From Moraxellaceae bacterium (GTDB lineage Bacteria; Pseudomonadota; Gammaproteobacteria; Pseudomonadales; Moraxellaceae): 20,951 nucleotides of DNA. The first letter of the stretch is position 1; each line of letters starts with the position of its first letter. Position numbers and translations under genes: made by a program. Under the pieces are notes generated by a model, which worked only from the letters and a program-made list of their open reading frames with translations, was not told the DNA's origin and did no database searches. Shown piece by piece: positions 14,270 through 20,951 of the stretch. Location of the stretch: positions 1 through 20,951 of the forward strand of contig JACMMY010000011.1 in assembly GCA_014378805.1 (NCBI GenBank). The letters run 5' to 3'.

Positions 14270-14325
14270 CGCTTAAAAAAGAGCATTCGCATTGAAAATA
14301 TATAGAACATCATGTTTTTTAAGCG
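14270..14325. repeat. 11-bp perfect inverted repeat upstream of fnr
   Basis: CGCTTAAAAAA (14270-14280) and TTTTTTAAGCG (14315-14325) are exact complements separated by 34 bases. The plus-strand transcript would fold and end in a stem whose 3' arm is T-rich, so it may be the terminator of the DUF3562-like gene. It may also shape the fnr promoter just downstream, where TATAAT occurs at 14350-14355. Confidence 0.5.
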
Positions 14326-14349
14326 GATAATTTAAATAGAGAAAAAATT

Positions 14350-14355
14350 TATAAT
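14350..14355 (+). promoter_or_regulatory. -10 element candidate for fnr
   Basis: A perfect TATAAT lies 53 bases before the fnr start. No good -35 is visible at 16-18 bases upstream, so this is a candidate only. Confidence 0.35.
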
Positions 14356-14407
14356 CAAATTACTTTATTCATATACATAAATAAATTCAAATAATTAAGA
14401 GGTTTAC

Positions 14408-15157
14408 ATGGAAGCAACCTTATATCAGCCTTTAAAGATTGGTGTTGGACGAGAAACACATTGCATCGATTGTGCATTAAAGCTGATCTGCCTACCCTCA
14501 TTCGTCAAAGCCAAAGAATTATCGCAGCTGGATGCAATAATGATTCGAGGGAGACCGATTCAACGTGGAAATCTTCTTTTTCATCAGGGACAACCGTTTG
14601 ATCAAGTCTTTGCAATCAGATCTGGTTTTATTAAAACAACAGAAACATTAAGCAATGGAGAAGAACAGATCACTGGGTTTTACTCTCCAGGAGAAATTAT
14701 CGGTATCGATAGCATTGGCAACAGCACCTATGCCAACACTGCATTCGCTTTGGAAAAAACAACGGTGTGCGCAATTGATCATTCAGAGTTGAAATTTTTA
14801 GGTCAATTAATACCCAGTCTCAATGATCATTTATTTAACCTTATGAGCGGTGAAATTAGAAAAAATCAGCGAATACTTCGCGCGATCAGTCAACATTCTG
14901 CCGAAAAACGGGTTGCAATGTTGTTATTAACACTTTTGGAGCGTTATAAAATTTGTCACTTGTCGGAAGATAAATTCCGTCTACCGATGTCGCGTTGTGA
15001 TATTGGTAATTATTTGGGATTAGCGTTAGAGACTGTTAGCCGCGCATTCACCCACTTTCAGAAACTCGGTGTGCTAGAAGTCAATAACAAAGAAATTATT
15101 GTCCTAAATCGTGCATATCTGTCTGACCTGATTGAGCCAAGTAAAAGAGTGCTTTAA
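14408..15157 (+). CDS. fnr: FNR/Anr-type oxygen-sensing regulator
   Basis: An FNR-family global regulator of 249 residues (E. coli FNR 250). It has all four ligands of the oxygen-sensing [4Fe-4S] cluster: C19, C22 and C28 (HCIDCALKLICLP) and C121 (TTVCAIDH), each one residue off the E. coli numbering. The beta-roll (IRSGFIKTTETLSNGEEQITGFYSPGE) and dimerisation helix follow, then a helix-turn-helix (SRCDIGNYLGLALETVSRAF) with the Glu, Ser and Arg that contact the TTGAT half-site. It should therefore activate or repress genes with TTGAT-N4-ATCAA boxes when oxygen is low. The start ATG has AAGAGG six bases upstream. It is convergent with a Crp-like gene that lacks the cluster cysteines. Function confident; exact name (fnr or anr) depends on the genus. 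Confidence 0.95.
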   Translation: MEATLYQPLKIGVGRETHCIDCALKLICLPSFVKAKELSQLDAIMIRGRPIQRGNLLFHQGQPFDQVFAIRSGFIKTTETLSNGEEQITGFYSPGEIIGIDSIGNSTYANTAFALEKTTVCAIDHSELKFLGQLIPSLNDHLFNLMSGEIRKNQRILRAISQHSAEKRVAMLLLTLLERYKICHLSEDKFRLPMSRCDIGNYLGLALETVSRAFTHFQKLGVLEVNNKEIIVLNRAYLSDLIEPSKRVL

Positions 15158-15159
15158 TT

Positions 15160-15197
15160 GAGACTATTCAGAAATATCAGAATAGCCGGTTTCTCTT
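15160..15197. terminator. Bidirectional terminator candidate between fnr and the Crp-like gene
   Basis: CTATTC (15164-15169) pairs with GAATAG (15180-15185) over a ten-base loop, and GAGA (15160-15163) can pair with TCTC (15192-15195) outside it. A pyrimidine-rich stretch (TTTCTCTTCTTT) follows on the plus strand. It lies in the 42-base gap between convergent genes. Confidence 0.5.
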
Positions 15198-15199
15198 CT

Positions 15200-15919
15200 T
15201 TAAGCGACGTTTTTTACTTTTGTCGGAAGTAAGCGTTCGTATTCTTTTTTCACAACTTTGTAGCACTCGCAAGTACGATGCTCAAGCCCTAAACGATTTG
15301 TTAAGGTGATATGACCTCGAGCGTAATGGATTAATCCCGCTTTTTGTAATTGACTGGCGGCTTCGGTAACCCCTTTACGCCCGACGCCAAGCATGTTGGC
15401 GATCATCTCTTGGGTGATGGTCAGATGATTAATCGGTAATCGATCAAAATTGAGTAAAAGCCATCGCGAGAGTCGTTGATGGAGCGAATGATGGCGATTA
15501 CAAGCTGAATTTTGGCTCATCATGGTAATCAGTGCTTGCGTATAGCCCAGTAGCGCATGCTGTAGAATTTCTGATTGCTCAAACGCTTCAATCATAAACC
15601 GAGAATTCAATCGAATGACTTTTCCTGCGCTAAGTACAACTGCCCGACTGGTCATTGAATCTCCACCCATAAACGAAGAGATTCCAACCAAGCCCTCGTG
15701 ACCGACCACTGCGATTTCTGCTGAAAAGCCATCATTCATGACATGAGTGAGAGAAATAATAGCGGTTGTTGGAAAATAAACATAAGTAACCTGACATCCC
15801 GACTCATGGAGAATCTCATAAGCGGACACATCAATCAGTTCTAATTGTGATGAAAATCGCCCCAAGTCTGCGGCGGAAAGAGACGCTAAAAGTCGATTCA
15901 GTTGCAGGTTATAGCGCAT
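15200..15919 (-). CDS. Crp/Fnr-family regulator, copy A
   Basis: A 239-residue transcription regulator with an N-terminal cyclic-nucleotide-binding-like beta-roll (VYFPTTAIISLTHVMNDGFSAEIAVVGHEGLVG), a dimerisation helix carrying the conserved ACNRHHSLHQRLSRWLL, and a winged helix-turn-helix (ITQEMIANMLGVGRKGVTEAASQLQKAGLI). It ends with a Cys-x-Cys pair (HRTCECYKVVKKEYERLLP). It lacks FNR's N-terminal cysteines and the CRP cAMP pocket arginine-serine motif is not evident, so its signal is unknown. More than half of its residues are the same by eye as in the regulator at 18172-18903. It converges on fnr and has a possible FNR-controlled promoter at 15965-16005. Start ATG 15919 has GAGTG eight bases upstream. 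Confidence 0.88.
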   Translation of the reverse strand: MRYNLQLNRLLASLSAADLGRFSSQLELIDVSAYEILHESGCQVTYVYFPTTAIISLTHVMNDGFSAEIAVVGHEGLVGISSFMGGDSMTSRAVVLSAGKVIRLNSRFMIEAFEQSEILQHALLGYTQALITMMSQNSACNRHHSLHQRLSRWLLLNFDRLPINHLTITQEMIANMLGVGRKGVTEAASQLQKAGLIHYARGHITLTNRLGLEHRTCECYKVVKKEYERLLPTKVKNVA

Positions 15920-16201
15920 GAGATTTCACTCTATGATTCGATTAAAGACCAATCTTGTCTCTTGATTATCATCCTTTACAGCGAACTCTCACTGACTTAG
16001 ATCAATAATTTGAGCATTAAATTGACTAATGTCATACGACACTGCCAAAAATTTGGTTACGCTTAAAATAGAAATAGATTCATTGAGTGGTTAATATGAC
16101 TGACGAAAAAACTCATTAATCCTCGCGATCTTGACACGATTAATATTTTTTTGTGACATATATAATGGCAATAACGCCTTAAACTTGATGAGGATATCGC
16201 C
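15920..16201. other. Divergent intergenic region between Crp-like copy A and a small orphan gene
   Basis: Carries an FNR-like box and -10 for the minus-strand Crp-like gene (15965-16005), a second, weaker FNR-like match TTGATTATCATCCT at 15962-15975, and for the plus-strand gene TTGACA (16131-16136) and a perfect TATAAT (16161-16166), although these last two are 24 bases apart, too far for one ordinary promoter. Confidence 0.4.
15965..16005 (-). promoter_or_regulatory. Possible class II FNR-dependent promoter of Crp-like copy A
   Basis: On the minus strand TTGATCTAAGTCAG (15992-16005) matches the FNR consensus TTGAT-N4-ATCAA at eight of ten positions, with the first half-site perfect. A -10-like GATAAT lies at 15965-15970. 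That predicts a transcription start near 15958, placing the box centre at about -41, the class II position. Spacing supports it; the box match alone is not statistically convincing. Confidence 0.4.
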
Positions 16202-16483
16202 ATGACAGTTCCATTAGACTTAAAGACTTTTGAATTTATCTCGCTTGTGCAGACAGCCATCCTCGCTAAAGCCGCATTTCCGCTAAAGCAGCGAGAAATA
16301 CATAGCGACACGTATAATGGCAATAGTGCTGCGGTTCAATCCGCTAGAGATTTACAGATTGCATTCTCCTACATTCAGCAAATCCCCAATCAACTCAGGG
16401 GTCAAGATGCTGCTTCAGATTATATTCGTCACGTGTTTGAGGGCGAACCTGCCGCGCATTGGATGCGATCCGTGGATGAATAA
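16202..16483 (+). CDS. Hypothetical protein
   Basis: A 93-residue soluble protein that I do not recognise. It begins MTVPLDLKTFEFISLVQTAILAK, with an amphipathic helix, then a polar segment (REIHSDTYNGNSAAVQSARDLQ) and a C-terminal acidic/aromatic part (YIRHVFEGEPAAHWMRSVDE). There is no signal peptide or cysteine motif. Start ATG 16202 has GAGG eight bases upstream, and a TATAAT lies 36 bases before the start. The 13-base string TATAATGGCAATA in that promoter recurs inside the gene at 16313-16325. It lies between the divergent Crp-like gene and the MgtC/DUF4010 gene. Confidence 0.6.
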   Translation: MTVPLDLKTFEFISLVQTAILAKAAFPLKQREIHSDTYNGNSAAVQSARDLQIAFSYIQQIPNQLRGQDAASDYIRHVFEGEPAAHWMRSVDE

Positions 16484-16581
16484 CGCATAAGCATCGATTA
16501 AATCACTTCCGTTAATAGTGAGCAAGCGCACCAACATTTATGTATTCAAGTGCATTAGCCAGTTTAAAATAAGGCATCAAT

Positions 16582-17859
16582 ATGTTTAATTTTTATAACA
16601 TTTCAAATGAAATCATCATCGGGCTATCGGTTGCTTTAGGGATTGGATTATTGATCGGGACTGAACGTGAACGACACCAACAAAAATCATCAGACAATGC
16701 TCTCGGTGTTAGAACGTTTACAATTTCGTCATTGATAGGTGCTGTTAGTATTTTATTAACGGGTCAAGAAACTCCTCCGAACCATTTATATTTACTGTGT
16801 GTTGCTCTTCTCGTGATGGGCGGACTTACGGCAATTTCCTATATTCGTACTTCTAAAAAAGACGCTGGTTTAACCACCGAGTCAGCGCTCGTTTTGACCG
16901 TACTTTTAGGTGGTTTTTCGATTCATGAGCCGCTAATTGCAGCCTGTATTGGTATCATGACAACGGGGCTACTCATGATAAAAAGTAAGCTCCATGCGTT
17001 TATTAAGGGTGTTTTATCAGAACAAGAACTAAGCGATGCATTTATATTTTTAGCCATTATTTGTATTTTTGTTCCACTTGCGCCGAATAAAGCCATGGGA
17101 CCTTATAACGCCATTAATCCCCACACCATAGTGATGATTGTGGTGGTCATTATGAGTATTAATGGCATTGGCTATGTAGCTCAGCGCATCATTGGCATCC
17201 GTTATGGATTGGCTTTTGCAGGGTTTATCAGTGGATTCATTTCAAGTACGGCAACCGTATACACCATGGGACTGAAGTCCAAACAAGAACCGCAACTCTT
17301 TAATAGCGCCGTTGCGGGAGGCATTGTTTCTAATTTGTCGACACTGATCCTACTGGCAGTTGTATTATCGGTCATTGAACCGAATGTTTTAAAGCCGTTT
17401 ATTCTCCCATTAATCATTGCTTCGGTAGTCTTATGTGCTTATAGCGCATACTATATTAGACAGATTGCACCGATAGCCACACTGACCCAATTAAAGAGAG
17501 ACAGGGCGTTTAATGTATATCAAGCGTTATCGTTCGCTTTTTTAATGACAGTCGTGCTTTTTATTTCAGCTGTGGTCAATGCCAGATTAGGTGAAAAAGG
17601 CATGATAATGAGTGCTCTGTTTACAGGGCTATTTGATGCACATGCAACTGCCGCATCCATTGCATCGTTAGTGACTTCGCAAAAATTGACAGTAATGCAT
17701 GCGATCCTCCCCATCATCATCGGTCTAAGCAGTAACACCTTTACAAAAATCGTGGTTGCATTTAAATCAGGCGGCGTAGCCTACGCTATGCGCATATCCG
17801 CAGGCTTAGTTTTAATGATCGGTTGCTGCTTTCTGGCACTCACGCCATTGGCTTTGTAA
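16582..17859 (+). CDS. MgtC/SapB-DUF4010 family membrane protein
   Basis: A 425-residue inner-membrane protein with roughly ten to twelve hydrophobic segments. The N-terminal third is an MgtC/SapB-type domain with the signature GIGLLIGTERERHQQ near residues 20-34 and ALGVRTFTISSLIGA near 41-55. The rest is a DUF4010 domain (for example GLAFAGFISGFISSTATVYTMG and ALFTGLFDAHATAASIASLV). MgtC proteins are linked to magnesium limitation and intracellular survival; the role of the DUF4010 fusion is unknown, and ion transport is an inference. AAGG lies eight bases before ATG 16582. Its 3' end carries a perfect inverted repeat that crosses the stop codon (17847-17888). Confidence 0.85.
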   Translation: MFNFYNISNEIIIGLSVALGIGLLIGTERERHQQKSSDNALGVRTFTISSLIGAVSILLTGQETPPNHLYLLCVALLVMGGLTAISYIRTSKKDAGLTTESALVLTVLLGGFSIHEPLIAACIGIMTTGLLMIKSKLHAFIKGVLSEQELSDAFIFLAIICIFVPLAPNKAMGPYNAINPHTIVMIVVVIMSINGIGYVAQRIIGIRYGLAFAGFISGFISSTATVYTMGLKSKQEPQLFNSAVAGGIVSNLSTLILLAVVLSVIEPNVLKPFILPLIIASVVLCAYSAYYIRQIAPIATLTQLKRDRAFNVYQALSFAFLMTVVLFISAVVNARLGEKGMIMSALFTGLFDAHATAASIASLVTSQKLTVMHAILPIIIGLSSNTFTKIVVAFKSGGVAYAMRISAGLVLMIGCCFLALTPLAL

Positions 17860-17888
17860 GTGACTGTTAGACTACTCACAAAGCCAAT
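17847..17888 (+). terminator. 11-bp perfect inverted repeat across the DUF4010 stop codon
   Basis: ATTGGCTTTGT (17847-17857) is the exact complement of ACAAAGCCAAT (17878-17888), with 20 bases between. The TAA stop (17857-17859) lies at the arm end. An alternative pairing GTGA/TCAC extends the inner stem with a bulge. No T-run follows. Confidence 0.45.
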
Positions 17889-18171
17889 ATGACCTGTTAA
17901 GCAAAGTCGAAAAGCGTGTAGAACAATAACGCACCGCAGTTCGAGATCAGTTGATTATAAATTCTATTGTTCTTGATGGTGTTGCTTTGCTGTCTTCACG
18001 CTCAGGAAGATGCCGGATGAAAGCGTATGCACTGATTCACCCAGTCGTAAAGCATTGCCAACGCGCAAGACTAAGCTTTAGCGAAGTGTTAGATTGAGAT
18101 GTCATTGAAAAATCAAAAACATCCCATCTCCGTCTTTCCCCAAATGGGAAGGAATAGAAATGTTATTCTCT
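17860..18171. other. Intergenic region between convergent DUF4010 and Crp-like copy B genes
   Basis: About 310 bases without a convincing gene. Besides the repeat just noted it has a 9-bp inverted repeat AGAACAATA/TATTGTTCT (17920-17928 and 17965-17973) with a 36-base spacer, a GAGATG/CATCTC pair, and a small hairpin TTCCC-N5-GGGAA at 18136-18150 that may end the minus-strand regulator transcript. Short open frames on both strands match nothing I know. Confidence 0.4.
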
Positions 18172-18903
18172 TTAAACACCTTCTTGTTGTGGTAACAAAC
18201 GATCGTATTCGTTTTTTACTACCGCATAGCATTCACAGGAACGTGCTTCAAGACCAATACGATCGAGTACTGTAATTCGTCCACGTGAATAACGTATCAA
18301 GCCCGCTTTTTGTAATTTGATTGCCCCTTCTGTTACCCCTTCACGGCGCACACCCAACATATTGGCAATCAACTCTTGCGTCATCATCAGCTCATTACCA
18401 CGCAAACGATCTAAACTCAGTAATAACCAGCGACACAGTTGCTGATCCATGTTGTGATGACGATTACACACTGCAGTTTGTGACATTTGGGACATTAAGG
18501 CTTGCGTGTAGCGCAATAACAAATGCATCAGGGGCACGGAACGTTCAAATTGATCCATTAAGATATGCGCCTTCAGACGATAACCTTCACCAGCACTTTG
18601 TACAACCGCTCGACTGGTCGTGGATTCACCACCCATAAACAATGAAATACCGAACACACCTTCATTCCCAACGACGGCAATCTCCGCCGATGCGCCATTT
18701 TCCATCACGTAGAGTATGGAAACGACCGCAGTCGAAGGAAAATAAACATGGCTAAGCGTACAACCTGCCTCGCATAATATTTTGCCCAGTGGCATTTCGA
18801 CCCATTCAAGGTGTGGTTCAAGGATTTTCCACTCAGCAGGCGGCAAGCAGGCCAACAATTGATTATTTTTGGGGCTGGTTGTTTTTTTGATTGGCTCTGA
18901 CAT
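18172..18903 (-). CDS. Crp/Fnr-family regulator, copy B
   Basis: A 243-residue paralogue of the regulator at 15200-15919. Layout: a short polar N-terminus (MSEPIKKTTSPKNNQ), a beta-roll effector domain (VYFPSTAVVSILYVMENGASAEIAVVGNEG), a dimer helix with VCNRHHNMDQQLCRWLL, a helix-turn-helix (TQELIANMLGVRREGVTEGAIKLQKAGLI) and a C-terminal RSCECYAVVKNEYDRLLP. The recognition helix differs from copy A at a few positions (RREGVTEGAIKL against GRKGVTEAASQL), so the two probably bind related but separable sites. Signal unknown; no FNR-type cluster cysteines. It is divergent from the copper ATPase gene across 348 bases, so control of that gene is possible. Start ATG 18903 has GAGAAAG upstream. Confidence 0.88.
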   Translation of the reverse strand: MSEPIKKTTSPKNNQLLACLPPAEWKILEPHLEWVEMPLGKILCEAGCTLSHVYFPSTAVVSILYVMENGASAEIAVVGNEGVFGISLFMGGESTTSRAVVQSAGEGYRLKAHILMDQFERSVPLMHLLLRYTQALMSQMSQTAVCNRHHNMDQQLCRWLLLSLDRLRGNELMMTQELIANMLGVRREGVTEGAIKLQKAGLIRYSRGRITVLDRIGLEARSCECYAVVKNEYDRLLPQQEGV

Positions 18904-19251
18904 GCATCTTTCTCGTTCTACACATTACATTTCATACCCAGTAGAAAAATAAGTAAGGAACGACCAACACAAACGTGTCCGTTATGCAAATTAACAAACT
19001 ATTTCAAATGACACTGTGCGCTAACCAACTTACGATACAATACTTTTTTCAGAAACTTCCTTTAACAATCGTATTTTCCTTATCGAAATTAAAGGTAATA
19101 ACGTCTTGAATAAAGTCAATTAGGTATCAAATTCTTTTTGTTTTTATGGGTGCTTACGCACATATGAAAGACGATATTTACAGTATGATAAAAAATAGAA
19201 TAAAAACGGGTCAATCTGAGCACTTCGGAGTATTCATTAAGGAAAATACCC
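18904..19251. other. Divergent promoter region of Crp-like copy B and the copper ATPase
   Basis: About 350 AT-rich bases that should carry both promoters. TATGAT at 19184-19189 is a possible -10 for the ATPase gene without a matching -35. No FNR box and no clear CueR-type dyad (ACCTTCC with GGAAGGT) were found. Confidence 0.35.
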
Positions 19252-20951
19252 ATGCATAAAGCTAAGGTTTTTACAGAAACACCTTTGATCTCGCCTGAAG
19301 TGTTATATACCTGTCCAATGCATCCAGAAATTCAGCAACTTGGATCTGGAATCTGCCCAAAGTGTGGTATGGCACTAGAGCCCACGGCGACCCGTTTAGA
19401 GGAAGATACGACTGAATTGGATGATATGACTCGCCGTTTTTGGGTCTGCCTGACACTCACTTTGCCACTGCTGCTGTTGACCATGAGTGAATTGATCGCT
19501 GATCTTCATCTCCCACAGCGAATTGTAATCAATGTATTCAATTGGCTGCAATTTATCCTTGCAACGCCAGTCGTGCTTTGGGGTGGATGGCCTTTTTTTG
19601 TCCGCGCTTGGAAGTCATTCACAACTTGGCAACTGAATATGTTTAGTCTGATTGGATTGGGCACAGCGGCGTCGTATTTATTTAGTATGTTCGCATTGCT
19701 GTCCCCAAGTTCTTTGTCTGATACGTTCAAAATGCATGGTGTTGCGCCACTTTATTTTGAGGCTGCGGCGGTCATTATCACACTGGTGTTGATGGGACAG
19801 GTTTTAGAATTACGTGCGCGCTCTAAAACCAATAGCGCGATTAAATCACTGCTTGAACTCACACCCAATACAACGTTTCGAATCCATTCGGATGGTTCCG
19901 AAGAGGAAGTTTCTCTGAATCACGTGCAAGTCGGTGATGTACTGCGGGTCAAACCAGGCGGTAAATTACCTGTAGACGGTGAAGTGATCCATGGTCATTC
20001 TTATGTCGATGAATCCATGATTACTGGCGAGCCAACGCCTGTTGCAAAGCAATTAGGGAGCAAAGTGACAGCGGGAACTGTCAATCAAACAGGTTCATTT
20101 CTAATTCGTGCGGACAATGTCGGTGCCACCACTTTACTGTCGCATATTGTCCAAATGGTCAATGACGCATCGCGTACACGCGCTCCAATCCAAAAATTAG
20201 CAGATCAAGTTTCTAGTTGGTTTGTTCCTGTCGTGATTGCGATTGCGACTCTGGCATTCACATTGTGGGCTATTTTTGGTCCACCGCCTACGATGGCGAA
20301 CGCCTTAGTTGCGGCGGTCTCTGTATTGATTATTGCATGTCCATGTGCACTGGGTTTGGCAACACCCATCTCCATCATGGTCGGGATTGGTCGCGGCGCC
20401 CATGATGGTGTACTGATCAAAGATGCTGAAGCGTTAGAGTTGATGGAAAAAGTAAATACCTTGGTCGTGGATAAAACAGGAACATTGACCGAGGGTAAGC
20501 CTAAAGTGCAGCAGATCATTGCGGCCCCACCATTCAACGAGATGAATGTCATCTCCATTGCTGCAAGTCTCGATGCACTCTCCGAACACCCACTTGCCGT
20601 TGCAATTGTTAATCGTGCTAAAGACGAAAAACAATCACTCAAACAAGTCATGGAATTTGAGTCCATCACGGGCCAAGGCGTACGTGGTGTTATTGAAGGT
20701 AAACGGGTTTCGCTCGGCAATATGCGCTTAATGGAAGCCCAGAAAATACCGCTATCGCCTTTAGAAGATCAGGTACACAACCTCAGAGAACTCGGTAAAA
20801 CAGTCATCTTCTTAAGCATCGACGACCAATTGGCAGGTGCGATTAGTGTGACAGATCCCATTAAATCAACTACATTAGAGGCGATTCAAAAATTAAAAGA
20901 AGCTGGATTAAAAATTATCGTATTGACGGGTGACAACGCCGCTACGGCTTC
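19252..20951 (+). CDS. Copper-type P1B ATPase with N-terminal HMBD (5' part)
   Basis: The first 566 codons of a heavy-metal P-type ATPase that continues past the window end. The frame is uninterrupted. In order: an N-terminal heavy-metal-binding domain of the YHS/HMBD type (YTCPMHPE, then ICPKCGMALEP; C21, H24, C35, C38); transmembrane segments; the actuator motif TGEP (T258-P261); the metal-selective CPC in IIACPCALGLATP (C363, C365), typical of copper(I) or silver(I) export; the phosphorylation site DKTGT (D407); SEHPLA (H446-P447); and TGDN starting at T559. It has no N-terminal HMA domain. It would pump copper out of the cytoplasm. Start ATG 19252 has AAGGAAAA upstream. Divergent from Crp-like copy B. 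Confidence 0.93.
   Translation, partial: MHKAKVFTETPLISPEVLYTCPMHPEIQQLGSGICPKCGMALEPTATRLEEDTTELDDMTRRFWVCLTLTLPLLLLTMSELIADLHLPQRIVINVFNWLQFILATPVVLWGGWPFFVRAWKSFTTWQLNMFSLIGLGTAASYLFSMFALLSPSSLSDTFKMHGVAPLYFEAAAVIITLVLMGQVLELRARSKTNSAIKSLLELTPNTTFRIHSDGSEEEVSLNHVQVGDVLRVKPGGKLPVDGEVIHGHSYVDESMITGEPTPVAKQLGSKVTAGTVNQTGSFLIRADNVGATTLLSHIVQMVNDASRTRAPIQKLADQVSSWFVPVVIAIATLAFTLWAIFGPPPTMANALVAAVSVLIIACPCALGLATPISIMVGIGRGAHDGVLIKDAEALELMEKVNTLVVDKTGTLTEGKPKVQQIIAAPPFNEMNVISIAASLDALSEHPLAVAIVNRAKDEKQSLKQVMEFESITGQGVRGVIEGKRVSLGNMRLMEAQKIPLSPLEDQVHNLRELGKTVIFLSIDDQLAGAISVTDPIKSTTLEAIQKLKEAGLKIIVLTGDNAATA

Noticed and set aside
17930..18110. Transposase remnant between the DUF4010 and Crp-like copy B genes
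   Set aside because: The inverted repeats suggested an element, but short frames on both strands gave no transposase-like motif.
19146..19259. A 37-codon open frame overlapping the start of the copper ATPase gene
   Set aside because: There is no ribosome site before its ATG and nothing recognisable in the product; a leader peptide cannot be excluded but is unsupported.
20205..20720. A 171-codon minus-strand open frame
   Set aside because: It is antisense to the copper ATPase, whose conserved motifs (CPC, DKTGT, HP) lie in the plus strand there.

Overview
The window looks like chromosomal DNA from a moderately AT-rich gammaproteobacterium. The RuvA, RuvB, FadE and FNR proteins all read as gammaproteobacterial, and the overall look is closest to Moraxellaceae/Acinetobacter relatives. 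That placement is an impression from protein sequence, not a computed result.

Left part (1 to about 7.7 kb) is ordinary housekeeping DNA: the end of a ModC-like ABC ATPase; an AT-rich orphan gene on the other strand; a dGTPase-type HD phosphohydrolase; ruvA-ruvB with a 1-base stop/start overlap, preceded by a palindrome-bearing leader and followed by a clear terminator; a small STAS-like (DUF4325-type) protein; about 700 bases of non-coding DNA rich in palindromes; and a FadE-type acyl-CoA dehydrogenase.

Right part (about 8.0 kb to the end) is an accessory stress/metal region. It is made of short genes on both strands: two small zinc-ribbon proteins, an HdeD-like membrane protein, a decayed BON-domain gene, a VIT/CCC1-type metal transporter gene broken by two single-base frameshifts, a secreted His-rich protein overlapping the start of that transporter gene, a small His/Ala/Cys-rich protein, an intact triple-BON protein, a small orphan, a two-domain universal stress protein, a DUF3562-like protein, a true FNR with all four cluster cysteines, two paralogous Crp/Fnr-type regulators that lack those cysteines, a small orphan, an MgtC/DUF4010 membrane protein, and (cut by the window end) a CPC-type copper P-type ATPase with an N-terminal heavy-metal-binding domain.

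The likely theme of the right part is oxygen-, envelope- and metal-stress tolerance under FNR/Crp-type control: USP, BON, HdeD and copper ATPase genes are often controlled by FNR/Anr in related bacteria. One FNR-like box sits at class II spacing from a -10 element in front of one Crp-like gene. The left edge of the region (about 9.1 to 10.2 kb) is eroding: one gene is reduced to its two ends and another is frameshifted. Several strong inverted repeats occur at gene ends, two of them spanning stop codons. No rRNA, tRNA, CRISPR array, transposase or complete mobile element was seen.
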